A DNA stretch of 64,000 nt from Benincasa hispida (taxonomy: Eukaryota > Streptophyta > Magnoliopsida > Cucurbitales > Cucurbitaceae): contig NC_052351.1 in the NCBI RefSeq assembly GCF_009727055.1, positions 55,063,437-55,127,436 on the forward strand, given 5' to 3'. Position 1 is the first letter of the stretch. Each line of letters opens with the position of its first letter. Shown here piece after piece: positions 1 to 11,669 of this stretch. Under the pieces are notes generated by a model that searched no databases, had not been told where the DNA came from, and saw nothing but the letters and a program-made list of their open reading frames with translations. The position numbers and the translations under genes are program-made.

Positions 1-377
1 AGAAATAGATAGGGTCTCTCAGGTTCGTTTTCATTCTTGTCTTTCCAACTTCGGGAGCATAATGATTCCGATCTTTGAGGTCTGAAAATAGAGGGTTACA
101 CTTACGAGAATTACTAAGTGTTAGGAAATTCTTGACCAAAGTAGCGATAACTGAGTTACTATAGGAATAAGAGTTATTCTAGTGATAGTATCTAGTCAAG
201 ATAGTCTTGGTTCAACGGATGAATAGTCGATCACCCCTCGGTGGAGGTTATTCTAAACCATTGAAATATCGTTGCAAAATATAATAATGAAGGGTACATT
301 ATTAGTTTTTTTGCTAAACTTGATTGGATTTAACAGATTAATGTTTTTACGAAAAAGGATATGTTTTTCTTTTCAGC
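1..377 (+). other. Copia 5' leader fragment
   Basis: From about position 40 this stretch matches, in inverted orientation, 22340-22690, the leader just upstream of gag in the copia element at 18927-26873. Shared blocks include the text around 'cttgaccaaa' and 'gagttattct'. It ends in a pyrimidine-rich TTTTCTTTTCAG immediately before the gag ATG, which looks like a 3' splice site. The 5' LTR of this copy lies outside the window. There is no open frame of note. Confidence 0.6.
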
Positions 378-944
378 ATGACTAGCTCTTTAGATCAACT
401 CTTAGCTTCTGAGAAACTAAACGGCGATAATTACTCAACATGGAAAAACAATATGAATTCAACTCTAGTAATAGAGGACTTGAGATTTGTCTTAACTGGG
501 GAATGTCCTCAGGCCCCTGCCTCGAAAGAAGCACAAGGTAATTATGATTTACTAGTTACTGAGACATGTTTAGTGGAGGATGATACCTCAACCTGGATAT
601 TAGATTCAGGAGCCACTACACATATTTGATTTTCTTTTTAGAAAACTAGTTCCTGAAAAAAGATTGAAAAAGGCGAGATCACCCTCAAGGTTGGAACAGG
701 AGAGATTGTCTTGGCCGAAACAGTGGGAGACTTGAAGTTTTTTTTCAACAATAGATATATCATACTTAAAGATGTTTTGTATGCACCTCTTATGAAGAGG
801 AATTTAATATCTATCGCTTGTATTATGGAACAAATGTATAAAATATCTTTTGAAGTTAATGAAGCGTTCATTTTCAGAAAAGGTATTCAAATTTGTTTTG
901 CTTTTGATGTTCCTTCATGGGCCACAACATTAAATGCATTTTAA
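378..944 (+). pseudogene. Copia gag-protease-pre-integrase remnant
   Basis: Broken start of a Ty1/copia polyprotein. The first 83-residue frame has the gag N-terminal signature (LNGDNYSTWKNN, then LVIEDLRFVLTGECP). It then jumps in frame to the region just before and including the protease active site (CLVEDDTSTWILDSGATTH), so most of gag, including the zinc knuckle, is deleted. A stop follows directly. A second frame at 711-944 carries the GAG-pre-integrase segment (YIILKDVLYAPLMKRNLISI). Integrase, RT and RNase H are absent. The start at 378 is the ATG immediately after TTTTCAG, the same layout as in the copia element at 22333. Family assignment is firm and the gene is certainly non-functional. 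Confidence 0.85.
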
Positions 945-1018
945 GAGATTCAAATTAGGTTGTCAAGAGTTGTAACCTTTACATCTTTACTTTTGATGTT
1001 CCTTCATGGGCCACAACA
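899..1018 (+). repeat. 28-bp direct repeat at junction
   Basis: The sequence beginning CTTTTGATGTTCCTTCATGG occurs at about 899-927 and again at about 990-1018, with about 62 bp between. The first copy closes the + strand copia remnant. The second abuts the minus-strand gag fragment. A duplication made when the two fragments were joined is a reasonable inference. Confidence 0.7.
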
Positions 1019-1290
1019 ACAATCTCCCACACATCTTTAGCAGTAACACATTTAATGATTAACCTGAAAATATTTTGATTGACACCATTGAAGATGGCAT
1101 TTAAGGCTTGTGAGTTTCCAAGTGAGGTTTCATCTTCCTCTTCAGTCCAGTCTTTTTCAGGCTTTTGACTGACAACCCCATCTTTGTCAATAATTGTAGG
1201 ATGTGACCAACCAATAAAAATCGCCTTCCAAGACTTGCTATCAATAGATTTAAGGAAGGCAGATATTCATGATGGAACGAACACATGCGC
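1010..1290 (-). pseudogene. Copia gag fragment, minus strand
   Basis: Reading the complement from about 1260 leftwards gives SKSWKAIFIGWSHPTIIDKD, then PEKDWTEEEDE, then QALNAIFNGVNQNIFRLIN and TAKDVWEI. This is the central part of a copia-type gag (UBN2-like domain). It belongs to a different copia lineage from the + strand gag remnant at 378. No start codon, zinc knuckle or downstream domain is attached. The right end joins LTR-like sequence at about 1291. It is a fragment with no function. Confidence 0.75.
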
Positions 1291-1814
1291 AATGAAAGAA
1301 AAAAGGATCTAAAGTATTCTAATTAGGTTAATTTTAAAGAATAAGCAAGCAATTAAAACAACTAAAAAGGGATAGAAGAAATACAACCTTTGTAGACATG
1401 AATCTTCTCCAAAATAGCTCCAATCTCCTCACGAACGGTTCATAGACCACTATGAGAGTCTTCCTGACTATTCTTTGGCCTTAGAACGGCATGGTGGGAT
1501 CTGGTGAGTGACTAATTTGGAAAGGAAAAGGTTAAGTCTTTGAGAGAAAATAATTATGAGATTATCACATAATCTCATAAATTTCCACTTGGCAAAGAAA
1601 AAAAATCATTAAACTCTTCCTTTTAAAGGTCATTTCATGCAAAACATGCAACTTTGAGTTTGATGAGAATTTGACACCAAAAAATCCAGTAACTCAAAGT
1701 GGGATTAGTGGGGCAAGTGTCTTCAAATGAAGACAACACTTAGCAATGCAAAAAATTGGCATTTCCCACTCACAATTGTTAGATCATTCCACTAACTTGG
1801 TCAAAGGTCAAAGT
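1291..1814 (-). repeat. Copia LTR 3' portion, truncated
   Basis: This region resembles 17800-18260 (shared features: 'aatacaacctttg', 'agagtcttcct', 'tttggccttagaacgg'), which is the 3' half of a minus-strand copia LTR. It is cut at both sides, by the gag fragment on the left and by the start of a + strand LTR at 1815. No gene is seen. Confidence 0.6.
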
Positions 1815-2399
1815 TGTTGGAAATGTCCTAGAACTCACAGTTCATGTTAAACATTCTATTTATCAATAAAATGTTATTGAGTAATTTATCCAATAAAGTT
1901 GTTGATTTTGTATTCTATTATGAAAATCCAATAAACATATCCATGGCTATAATGTGAATACTTTAACTTTATGTGGTGACATAAACAAGATCAAGCTAAT
2001 AGTATATAGCCTAAATGGTCTAATAAGTATATGGATGAAATTGGGTATCTCATCCTGGTAACACTATTGGATGCGGCTCATTTTGTAGGTAGTACAAATG
2101 ATGTGATCCATAGATCATTCATGTAGAGACATGTGAGTGGAGGCATCCAATGCAATGAGTTTGTGTATAGACTGGACCACGAAAATAGTCACTTTTCTTT
2201 ATAACGACCGTTTACTGTTAAAACTGACTATTTCATTATTTACTAACCTAGGTTAACTCAATCTTAATCCTGAGCTAGCTATGAACTTCTATTTGTTCGA
2301 GATTATCCTTTGATCTGCATGGGTGAGACTAGTCCAACAACACTGCTCAATTAGCCTTCCATTTTGGGGATAAGATTGGATGAATAGCTGGGGACATAG
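1815..2399 (+). repeat. Copia LTR, 5' part (split by element A)
   Basis: Begins TGTTGGAAATGTCC, the start signature shared by the copia LTRs of this window, and follows the same order of blocks as the LTRs at 28779 and 32020 (CATCCTGGTAACACTATTGG, GAGACATGTGAGTGG, TAGCTGGGGACATAG). It stops at 2399 where the Athila-like element begins. The rest of this LTR resumes at 13596. Confidence 0.85.
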
Positions 2400-4303
2400 T
2401 GATAACTTGTAGAAATACAAGTTATTTATACTGTTTTATTTAGAGATTACGGCTAAAAGAAAGAAAAGTTGCGTCGATTGTATAGAAATTGTCTAAGAAA
2501 TGCGAGAATCATAAATATTCATCAATACACCCACTAACACCCTTGCGATGGTAGAAAAGAATGTTTCAGTTCTGTTTTGCAGGAAATCAAGTCACCGCAT
2601 GCGTTCATGGCCCAAAGATGAAATGAACAACACATCTACATCGCACTACGCCCGTCAATCAAGAATGAAGAGACGATCAATGCAATGATGGTGCATGCGA
2701 CAATCGATCAAGAGCTTAACTTCAACCGCATGCGGTAATAAAAAACAACACCGCATGCGGGAGATAGATCGAAGATGTAAAAGAGCAACGCAATTGCAGA
2801 GGATTCAGACGCATGTACAGCTGTCAGTTGTGCATTTCTGACGGGATTGATTGCGTAATAGAAGGAATATTCACTCCACCATTTCAGGAACTACCTTAAC
2901 AATAAAGTGGGGACCACAATGCCAAGAGTCAAAGCTTCGCCTATAAATAGCTTCTGCAATTCCATTGAAAAGAGATACTCGATACGGGAGACTTGATACT
3001 TGTATATTCTGGAATACACAGAAACGTGTATATACTGAGCTAAGAGAGAGACTAGTCTGAAGCGATTTCCAGAGAAGGTCTGGGAAGAATCAAAAGACAA
3101 GGTCGAAAAGTGAGTCTCCGGGCAAAGAATCCTTTCAATCCTTGTCGTTTAAGCTCTATACGAATGTCACTTCACTAGAAGAGCAAGCCTGAGAGGGAAG
3201 CTCTCCTCTTCATCCATTCAACATGCCGGCAAGCAAAACCTCCATTCAGATCTGTGTCAAGACATTGACACTCTTCTGTATTTGTTTCAATCTCTTTTTC
3301 ATCACTTGTACTCATCTTTTTTACTCTATCATTCACACCATGAATCAGACGCTTAATCTTAGTATTAATTGTTATGATCATTTCCATTATCATCTCTCTG
3401 TCTATTTCCGTTCATCCATGATTCACTTTCTCCATGATGTTTTCTTAATTGCCTGGGTAATTAGTAAGAATTAAGTAAGTACATTAATCTGTGTTAAGGA
3501 AATAGTTAAGTTTAGCTAAAGCATGCTAGACGGCATCTTCACCTGTGAGAGCAGAAGTGAAGATGCTATTCCGCCTATCGAAAGAGGGTTGGAATAATGC
3601 ATTAACTAAAGCGAGAAGTACTTCCAAAGATGGAAGCAACCTTCCATTCATCACGTTCATCCCTGTTTCACCATAGAGATATGGAAACGCGGCCGATCAC
3701 CGAGAGGTGTACACCAAGGGAAAGAGGAACCTTAGTTACATCTTTAACGCAATTAACAAACTTGCGATGTTTTACTAATTATTCTTTCTCTTTTTGATTC
3801 ATACATAAAGACTTTCCATCGCATACCACGATCTTTGTATAACTTCACAGTCAGTCTCGAACTTAGTATCATGTATCATGTAGCTTGTATCTTGTATCAT
3901 AATAGTTTAGGATTTACTTTTTATCACACTTTTATTTTATCAACGCAACTTTATTTTCATCACAATTTAAATTCATGTACAGACCAATTCTTTATTAATT
4001 GTAAAAATCGGTTGCATGTATCACAAAAGTAACACATTAGCGAAAACAATCCCTGTGTTCGACCTCGGATTACTTTGAGAAACTTGCGTTTGGAATTATG
4101 CTTGGTTTTAGTGCAAGGAAACTTGTGACAACGCATTAGTACATAGCATACTACAAGTATATTATTAACAACGCATATATTTAGAAGTAGTGTGCATAAA
4201 CGATAACACAGCATCCACATTCCATCTCCATTTTTACGTCATCAAGTTTATGGCAACATGAGCTTGCATCCCATCTAAGCATCGCATATATTTTATCGTT
4301 ACA
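2400..4303 (+). repeat. Element A 5' LTR
   Basis: Runs from TGATAACTTGTAG to ATCGTTACA and matches 11686-13590 throughout. A TATA-like box (CTATAAATAG) is at 2941-2950, and near the 3' end is a conserved TTCGACCTCGGATTACTTTG block (about 4055-4075). ORFs inside it on either strand are chance reading frames. Confidence 0.93.
2941..2950 (+). promoter_or_regulatory. Element A LTR TATA box
   Basis: CTATAAATAG in U3 of the 5' LTR. The same box is at 12228-12237 in the 3' LTR. Its position about 540 bp into the LTR suits a retrotransposon core promoter. Activity is inferred. Confidence 0.6.
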
Positions 4304-4309
4304 AGATTA

Positions 4310-4327
4310 TGGCACCGTTGCCGAGGA
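4310..4327 (+). other. Element A primer binding site
   Basis: TGGCACCGTTGCCGAGGA begins six bases after the LTR end. It closely resembles the tRNA-Asp-complementary site usual in Athila elements (TGGCGCCGTTGCC...), with few differences. Confidence 0.75.
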
Positions 4328-4519
4328 TTGGTAACGGTTAGTGTTGAATATGTTTGTGATATTTTGCAGGACAGATCTCTTTGTACTGGGTGTTTATCGC
4401 GAAGAGCAATCTGACAGTTTATGAGTACTGAAGTGATCTAGAAATTCTAAGCTGACCCAGAGATCAGGTGTATTTTTTGCGCAAGAGCACATCAGAACCA
4501 AATTAGGCGAAGAGAAAAC

Positions 4520-6097
4520 ATGGCAGATAATAACGAGGCACCCGAAGTGAATCAAGGGGAAAATTGGCCAATGCAAGAACCTGTATTTCTTGCTGCTGAT
4601 CGCAACATCCCAATGAGGAACTATGCGACGCTGAATTTTTATAACTTCTCGCCTGGAATTTCAAGACCCACGGTTGAGGAGAATGTAAGTTTTGAGATAA
4701 GGTCGATTATGCTTCAAATGATCCAAAATGCGGGACAATTAGGAGGTCTACAAGAAAAAGACCCGCATGCTCATTTGACTAGCTTTGTAGACATGTGCAG
4801 CGCCTTCTCCATACCTGGTGTGACTTCAGAAGGACTTAGATTGTATCTCTTCCCTTACACCTTGAGGGATGAGGAAAGGAGGTGGGCTCAGTCATTACAG
4901 CCACATGAAATCAACGCATAGGATCAGTTGGTCGAAAGGTTTATGAATAGATTCTTCCCTCCAGCCGTCAACGCAAGAAGACGAAGGGATGTGTTGAATT
5001 TTGAACAGAAGGGTAATGAAACTTTGAGCTCCACCTGGGTGCAATTCAGGAAATTAGTGAAGAATTGTCGACACATTAGGATCCTCGATTACGTTCTGAT
5101 GGAGACGTTTTATAATGGCTTGGATCGATCAACGCAAGCAGTAGCTGATGCCTCCACGGCAGGAGGATTAATAGACAAGACGTATACGGAAGCGAAGATC
5201 ATCTTAGATCGCATTTCGCGAATACAGATGAATGGTTAGATAACGGGTATGAGGAAAAAGGTTCAGAGTAGAGAAGAGTAGAAGGTGCCATTGTGCCAGC
5301 CGATACAATGAGCACCCTTGTAGACCAAATGACTATAATGACCTCGCTTCTTCAGACTATGGCTATTCAGCAAGGACATCTCTCTCAAAGNCTATTCAGC
5401 AAGGACATCTCTCTCAAAGTTCAGCGCAAGCCAATGCATTGACACGTGGCCGCAATAAATTACGTTCAATGTGGAGAGGGACATTCAGTGGAAGTCTGCC
5501 TGTGGAATCAACAATCCGTATACTCTGTCTACAATGAACCGTTCAACAACACCTACAACCCTGGTTGGCGGAATCACCCACTTTTAGATGGGATGGGAAT
5601 CACAACCAGGGGAGCCACAGTAATCATCAGAGCAGTTATCATGAGAATCGAGGCAACCCTCCGGTCTTCATTAATCAGGATCAAAGTCTAGGTAGTTTGT
5701 ACAACCCTACGACCAACCGTTCTTTTCTGACACCTCTTGTAGTACCTCGTCTCTGGAAACATTATTGAAACATTATATTAAGAAGAGCGAAGCAATTAAG
5801 CAATCACAAGCTTCTTCCTTAAGAAATTTGGAGGAGCAGATTGAACAGCTTGCGATAGAACTTAAGAATAAAACGCCTGGTATGCTACCCAGCAGTTCGG
5901 GAGCATCGGGGTCACGTGGTAAAGAGCAATGTCAAGCAGTGACATTGAGAAGTGGCAAGACAACAACCCCTGTGCCCCCTATACCAGACTCAGTAACAAG
6001 ACCAGTAGATTTAACCATCAACGATGACCAATCAACCATAAATGAAAAAATTATCAGTTCAGAAGAAAGTACATCTACAAGGAATGGATCTCAGTAA
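4520..6097 (+). pseudogene. Element A gag remnant
   Basis: Gypsy/Athila capsid gene. The ATG at 4520 starts a frame with VFLAADRNIPMRNYATLNFY and the capsid block DPHAHLTSFVDMCSAFSIPG, then TLRDEERRWAQSL. A TAG at 4919 interrupts it and the same frame resumes with LVERFMNRFFPPAVNARRRR to a stop at 5237. Frameshifts follow. A degenerate nucleocapsid-like segment (QCGEGHSVEVC, then NNTYNPGWRNHP) is at about 5460-5580, and a C-terminal coiled-coil-like piece (SLRNLEEQIEQLAIELKNK) at 5765-6097. An N at 5391 with duplicated flanks adds an artificial break. Homologous blocks occur in element B's gag (55540-56062). Not functional. Confidence 0.85.
5363..5419 (+). other. One-base gap with duplicated flanks
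   Basis: A single N at 5391 lies between two identical 28-bp copies (5363-5390 and 5392-5419, beginning CTATTCAGCAAGG). This is the usual trace of contig ends placed side by side without merging their overlap, so the duplication is probably not real. Confidence 0.85.
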
Positions 6098-6289
6098 GAC
6101 AAATTCAAAATCACCACAACCTCCAGTTCCTAAAACACAACAAGCATTGGACCTCAAGGAACAACCAATTGAATAGGAAATACGGCGGGATCCTCCACCT
6201 TTCCCATCTAGGCTGAAGAAGAAAGATGATAGTGAGCAATTTCAGAGGTTTCTGGATGTCCTCTGACAACTACACATCAATATTCCCTT

Positions 6290-6860
6290 AATAGAAGCTT
6301 TGGAGCAAATGCCGAGCTATGTGAAATTCCTCAAGGACATAGTTGCTAATAAAAGAAAGATTAGGGAGAATGAAATAGTTGCATTAACATATGAGTGCAA
6401 TGCGCTATTTCAAATCAACGTCCCCACCAAAATGAAAGATCCCGAGAGTTTCACATTGCCCTGCTCAATAGGGGGAAAGAAGGTTAGAAATGCGCTGTGT
6501 GATTTGGGGGCGAGTATAAACCTAATGCCCTTTTCAATCTTCAAAAAGTTGAATATCGGTAACGCAAGACCAACCACAATTACATTGCAGTTGGCCGATA
6601 GATCAATAACGCATTCTGAAGGCAAAATAGAGGATGTACTTGTGCAAGTAGATAAGTTTATCTTCCCTACTGACTTTATCATATTAGATTATGAAGCTGA
6701 TAGAGAAGTGCCTATCATCTTGGGTCGCCCATTTCTTGCAACAGGGTGAGCACTGATCGATGTACAGAAGGGAGAACTTACCATCAGGGTCGACGATCAG
6801 CAAGTTAAGTTTAGCATTCTCGATGCGTTGAAATACCGGAGTGATATGAAGAATTGTCAA
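6290..6860 (+). pseudogene. Element A protease remnant
   Basis: Retropepsin-like aspartic protease of the gypsy/Athila type. In the 149-residue frame at 6300-6749 the catalytic motif appears as LCDLGASINLMP (Asp codon at 6501), followed by LADRSITHSEGKIEDVLVQV and the C-terminal hallmark IILGRPFLATG. A TGA follows directly at about 6747. The continuation (ALIDVQKGELTIRV, then FSILDALKYRSDM) stays in frame and leads to the linker before RT. The active-site residues are intact, so inactivation comes from the surrounding stops. Confidence 0.88.
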
Positions 6861-8000
6861 TATGTTGAGGAATTACATGAAGAACCTTGGCATGAGCCCT
6901 CAGAAGAGTTAGAAGAAGAAGATTTTGGGATCGGCGCAATATGGGAGGAGAATTGCGCCACAATTCAAATTGAATCAAATTTCGAAACAATCAAGTTATC
7001 TCAACGAACAACGCAACGCACGAAGCCATCCTTAGAAGAACCACCCGTGTTATAGTTGAAGTCGTTTCTAATGCACCTCAAATATGCATATTTAGGAGGC
7101 AATAACACTTTACCTGTTATTATATCTGCCTCACTGAGCAAAAAGAAGGAGGAAGCACTGATTCAAATCTTGAAAAACAACACAAAAGCCTTAGGATGGA
7201 CCTTAGAGGATATTCGAGGGATCATTCCTTCGTATTGCATGCACAAGATTCGTCTTGAGGAAGGAAAAATAGGATCTATAGAAAGACAACATCGATTGAA
7301 CGCTGCCATGAGGGAGGTTGTGAAGAAGAAGATAGTGAAGTGGCTTGATGTAGGTGTCATTTACCCTATATCAGATAGCAGTTGGGTAAGCCCAGTGCAC
7401 TGTGTCCCAAAGAAAGGGGGAATGACAGTCGTCACCAATAGTAAGAATGAGTTAATTCCTAAAAGGACAACTACAGGGTGGAGAATCTTTATGGATTACC
7501 TCAAATTAAATCTGGCCACTAAAAAGGACCACTTTCCAATCCCGTTTATGATCAGATGTTAGACCGACTTGTTGGGAATGAATTCTTCTGTTTTCTTGAT
7601 GGCTACTCAGGGTACAACCAAATTGTGATTGCACCGGAGGATCAAGATAAGACAACCTTCACATGCACATTCGGCACATTTGCATTCTATCGCATACCGT
7701 TTAGACTCTGCAATGCACCAGGTACTTTCCAACGATGTATGATCGCAATATTTTCAGATTTCTTAGAGGAGTCAGTAGAGGTATTTATGGATGATTTTTC
7801 AGTTTTTGGCAATACTTATGACTCCTGTTTATCTAATCTTAAGAAAGTATTGAAGAGATGTGTGGAAACTAATCTTGTTCTGAATTGGGAGAAATGCCAC
7901 TTTATGGTTGAAGAAGGAATTGTACTAGGTCACAAAATATCGAAGCAGGATTGGAAGTTGACCAAGCGACGATGCAATTTCCAAGCTACCACCACCAGTA
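6828..8000 (+). pseudogene. Element A reverse transcriptase remnant
   Basis: Linker and RT of an Athila-type pol. Blocks in order: LKYAYLGGNNTLPVIISASL (7080s), WTLEDIRGIIPSYCMHKI, WVSPVHCVPKKGGMTVV, TTGWRIFMDYLKLNLATKKD. A one-base loss near 7550 then shifts the frame to LVGNEFFCFLDGYSGYNQI, FTCTFGTFAFYRIPFRLCNAP and the catalytic FMDDFSVFG (FMDD codons 7784-7795). After LNWEKCHFMVEEGIVLGHKI a second frameshift occurs near 7950. Both catalytic aspartates of FMDD remain. It would have copied element RNA in a cytoplasmic particle. It is now broken by two frameshifts and the TAG at 7053. Confidence 0.9.
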
Positions 8001-8003
8001 AAT

Positions 8004-8620
8004 GTGAAAACACTTAGGAGTTTTCTGGGACATGCGGGGTTTTATCGAAGATTTATCCGCAACTTTTCTCAGATCGTAAGGCCCCTAAGTGTGCTCCTTG
8101 AGGCTGATCGTGAATATGATTTTGATGATGCGTGCACTAAAGCATTCCACACATTGAAGAATGCGCTCATCACCGCACCCATTCTGATTGCGCCGGATTG
8201 GACACAACCATTTACGTTGATGTGTGATGCTAGTGGATATGCAGTGGGCACAGTCTTGAGTCAGAGTAAGGACAAGGTATTCCATCCTATCTATTCTGCT
8301 AGCAAAATGTTGAATGATGCGCAGGAAAATTATACAACCACGGAAAAAGCAATGCTCGCAGTGGTATTCACGCTGGAGAAATTTTGACAATATTTGATTG
8401 GAACAAATGTTGTGCTGTATATTGATCATTCTACGATCAAATATATTATGACAAAGAAGGATGCGAAACCGAGACTGATATAGTGAGTGTTGCTCCTGCA
8501 AGAATTTGACCTAGAAATTAAGGATCGAAAGGGCACTGAGAACCAAGTCTTTGATCATCTATCAAGATTAGAAAATTGCGAGGTTCAGAAGAAAGAAAAA
8601 TACATTGAAGAAAGATTTCT
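8004..8620 (+). pseudogene. Element A RNase H remnant
   Basis: The RT connection and RNase H domain continue at 8004 (LRSFLGHAGFYRRFIRNFSQ), then APDWTQPFTLMCDASGYAVG, where CDAS carries the first catalytic Asp, and YTTTEKAMLAVVFTLEKF. A TGA at 8385 and a double stop near 8479-8484 break the frame. Beyond them VLLLQEFDLEIKDRKGTENQ and DHLSRLEN mark the end of the domain. The organisation matches element B at 52068-52889. Confidence 0.88.
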
Positions 8621-9940
8621 TGACGAACTGCTGATGTCGGTATGCGTTAATGTTCCCTCGTATGTAGACATTGTAAACTTCATCGTTTGTGGCCAAGTAC
8701 CAGAAGATGATACATACCAGCAGAAGAAAAAGCTGAGACATGATGTCAAGTTTTATTTCTGGGATGACCCCTTCCTGTATCGACTTGGACCTGATCATAT
8801 TTTATGTCGATGCGTTTCTGATCATGAGGTCAAGCACATTTTGGAGCTTTGTCATGAGTCCCCTTATAGAGGACATTTTAGGGGGCAACGACCACCGCGA
8901 AAGTCCTACAGAGTGGCTATTTCTGGCCAACACTATTCAAGGACGCCCATGCCCATGATGTGCAGTGCGATAGATGCTAGAGAACGCGGAACATGTCTAG
9001 AAGAAATGAAATTTCTTTGACGTCAATCTTGGAGATTGAATTATTTGATGTATGGGGAATCGACGTTATGGGCCCATTTCCGCCGTCAGAAGGTCATCAA
9101 TACATCCCGATCGCGGTTGACTATGTATCAAAGTGGGTTGAGGCCATCGCATGTGCTAAGAACGATGCAGCCACGGTGGCAAAATTTCTCAAGAAGAATA
9201 TCTTTGCTTGATATGGGATGCCCCGGGCCTTAATCAGCGATGAGGGCTCACATTTCATCAACTGCATAATCACCAACCTATTGACCAAGTTTAATGTCAG
9301 CCACAGAGTAGCAACGGCATACTACCCACAAACTAATGGGTAGGCAGAGATTTCTAATAGAGAGATCAAAACTATCTTGGAGAAGGTAGTCAGTACCTCC
9401 AGGAAGGATTGGTCACCCAAGCTCGATGAAGCGTTGTGGGCATATAGGACGACCTTTAAAACTCCAATTGGCATGTCCCCATATGCTCTGGTCTTTGGAA
9501 AATCTTGTCATCTACCTCTCGAGTTGGAACACAAGGCAATGTGGGCATGCAAGAAGCTGAACTTTGATCTAGCAAGTGCGGGGAAAGTCTGGAAGTTACA
9601 ATTGAACCAGCTGGTCGAGTGGTGAAGGGATGCTTACGAAAATGCCAAGCTCTATAAGGAGAGAACCAAGAAGTGGCATGACGACCACATAAGCAATGGG
9701 ACATTTGCGAAGGTCAAAAGGCACTACTGTTTAACGTGCATTTGCAATTGTTTCCAGGGAAGTTGAAGTCCCGCTAGTCTGGGCCATTCCGCATCAAGAC
9801 CATCTTTCCCCACGGTGCAGTGGAACTGACAACCGAAGATGGGAGTAATGCATTTAAAGTCAATGGTGAACGAATTAAGGCCTACTTTGGGGGTGATGTG
9901 GATCGACGCATGGAGACCATCGACTTAGGCATCCCTATAT
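8621..9940 (+). pseudogene. Element A integrase remnant
   Basis: The H2C2 zinc region (CVSDHEVKHILELCHESPYR) is at about 8810-8870, followed by a frameshift. The catalytic core in another frame has WGIDVMGPF (first Asp codon 9061), ISDEGSHF (second Asp codon 9239) and a Glu at 9347. There are 35 residues between the second Asp and the Glu, the D,D35E spacing. A TGA at 9209 and a TAG at 9341, two codons before the catalytic Glu, break it. Then come [20 protein letters not shown] and, in other frames, the C-terminal KVNGERIKAYFGGDV (about 9850-9900). All three catalytic residues survive in a dead gene. Confidence 0.9.
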
Positions 9941-10204
9941 CTATGTTTAATTGCTTTCTTTACAGCTTTCAGTTACTACTTTCTAAATTGTATATTTACT
10001 ACTTATTAGAATTAGCCTTTAATGCTTTATGTATTTACCTTCAATTTAATTCATTTGTGTATTTCCATGTCATGTTTAATTTCTTTAATTTGTATGCATT
10101 AGTAGCGTTGTTCTTATAATTTTTGTGAATGACTGAATAAAACGAGAACACCGCAAAGTCTTTTCGACTTGCGTTATTGATGAATTAAAAAGAAAAATAA
10201 AAAT

Positions 10205-10460
10205 TAGTATGCAATGCGATGATGGGTGCATCTCGTGATAACACGATACACTTTGCATCCATCCGACCCAAATGCATTGCGCTGAGGGGTGTGTTGCGCG
10301 TGTATGTATTTTTCGCCCATCCTTAGCAGAAACGTACTATGTTGAGGTAGTGTTGCGCCAGTAGAAATAACATGCACTCGTCCTCCAGAAATGTGTTGAG
10401 TTGAGGGGTGTGCTGCGATGATACATGTGTTGTTGCCCGTCCTCTACAAATATGCATTTG
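10205..10460 (+). repeat. Imperfect ~60-bp tandem repeat
   Basis: Three to four diverged units share the order 'TGCATTGCG...TTGAGGGGTGTG(T/C)TGCG...TGTATG...GCCC(A/G)TCCT'. Examples start near 10274, 10330 and 10391. Spacing is roughly 60 bp. It lies in the 3' noncoding region of element A. Confidence 0.6.
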
Positions 10461-10938
10461 CGTTAATGGAAGCTTGGTGTTAATTTTTAATCGAGCACCC
10501 GTCTGAATCAAATACAAAAGATAATTTCATTTCATTATTTTTCTATGTATAGAAGCTAATTCTTTGATTCTTTGTACATGCAAAAATTTTGTATTGCGTT
10601 AATTGTAGTTCCTTGTATACTTAGTTAATTTTTAATACAACTGAGTAGCAATTCCTTCCACATGCATTAGCCTCTTCTTTATCATCCTTTGTCAATTTTT
10701 GCAATATTCTTGGATCTTTTATTTTGCGTTATTCATTGCACTGCCATGACGAGGTATATGCATATACTTAGTAACATTTCCCACACTTTGTATTTTCTGC
10801 CTAGCACTTAGATAATTCGTAGCAATAGCACTGCTTTACCTTTTATCCTTTAAAATTCTGCTCAAACCTTCTTTTCAAAATTTTGTCTAAGTGTTTGTCT
10901 ATTCTGTCCAAACAACACAATGAGAACCTTGCGCATCT

Positions 10939-10956
10939 CTAAATTTGGGGGTGGGG
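10939..10956 (+). other. Element A internal polypurine module
   Basis: TCTAAATTTGGGGGTGGG repeats the tract that precedes the 3' LTR (11670-11685) but lies about 730 bp upstream of it. See findings. Confidence 0.65.
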
Positions 10957-11128
10957 AAGATCTGAGCATATGAGATCAAGTGATGCAGTCATTAAGAAAA
11001 TGCGTTCATTATCATCATAAAAAAAATAATAATATAATTTTCATACAAAACTCCAATGTCAGTGCAAGGGAAATCCCAAAACAATCCCAACCTGATAAGA
11101 GCTAGTCATGAAAGAAACCTGCTCGTAG

Positions 11129-11164
11129 TTGGATGTTCGCATGACACCCGTGGGAGCAAGCCAA
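11129..11164 (+). other. Conserved 3' hairpin, copy 1 (element A)
   Basis: Predicted stem TTGG/CCAA and TGTTC/GAGCA (one T-G pair), separated by a single A on one side and AG on the other, with a 15-nt loop. The flanks GTAG on the left and AACGAAGG on the right are also conserved. Part of a six-copy set in this window. Confidence 0.65.
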
Positions 11165-11317
11165 AACGAAGGTGGGTTTCCAAGAACGACGCAATATGAA
11201 AAGAGAAAAAAATGAGAAAAAGAAAAATAAGAGCATAAGGGAAAACTCCTCTGGCCAGCAAAAGTTAAACTTAGCTGAAAATAAAGAGTTAAAGTTTAGA
11301 TTGGCACACAACCGTAG

Positions 11318-11353
11318 TTGGATGTTCGCATGACAGCCGCGGGAATAAGCCAA
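11318..11353 (+). other. Conserved 3' hairpin, copy 2 (element A)
   Basis: Same arrangement: TTGG/CCAA with inner helix TGTTC/GAATA (one G-T pair) and a 15-nt loop. It lies 189 bp downstream of copy 1 and about 360 bp before the 3' LTR. Confidence 0.65.
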
Positions 11354-11669
11354 AACGAAGGGTGTAACCATGATACACGGTCTTTAATAAATGACGCAAA
11401 TTTGACCACCCCATCCAGACTCATCGAGTTGTTTGTACAAGAAGAGGTAAACATTCTTTTTAAAACTAGAAAGGGATTTTTGAGCAGAAAGTTGTGGTAT
11501 AGAAGAATAAAGTAGGGCTTTGTTATGAATTATCAAGGATAGAAGGAAATTGCATTGTTAAGTAATGTTTCCTAGGTGGAGCATTTGGAGCAACCAATCG
11601 ATGCAAAGTTTAGGATAAGAATTGAGCAATATTGCTTTAGTAGAAGATATGCTTGAGGACAAGCATATA

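Noticed and set aside
9820..10119. Hydrophobic C-terminus as an env-like membrane protein
   Set aside because: The first 30 residues are the pol C-terminus. The rest is translated AT-rich noncoding DNA with no signal peptide or conserved envelope feature.
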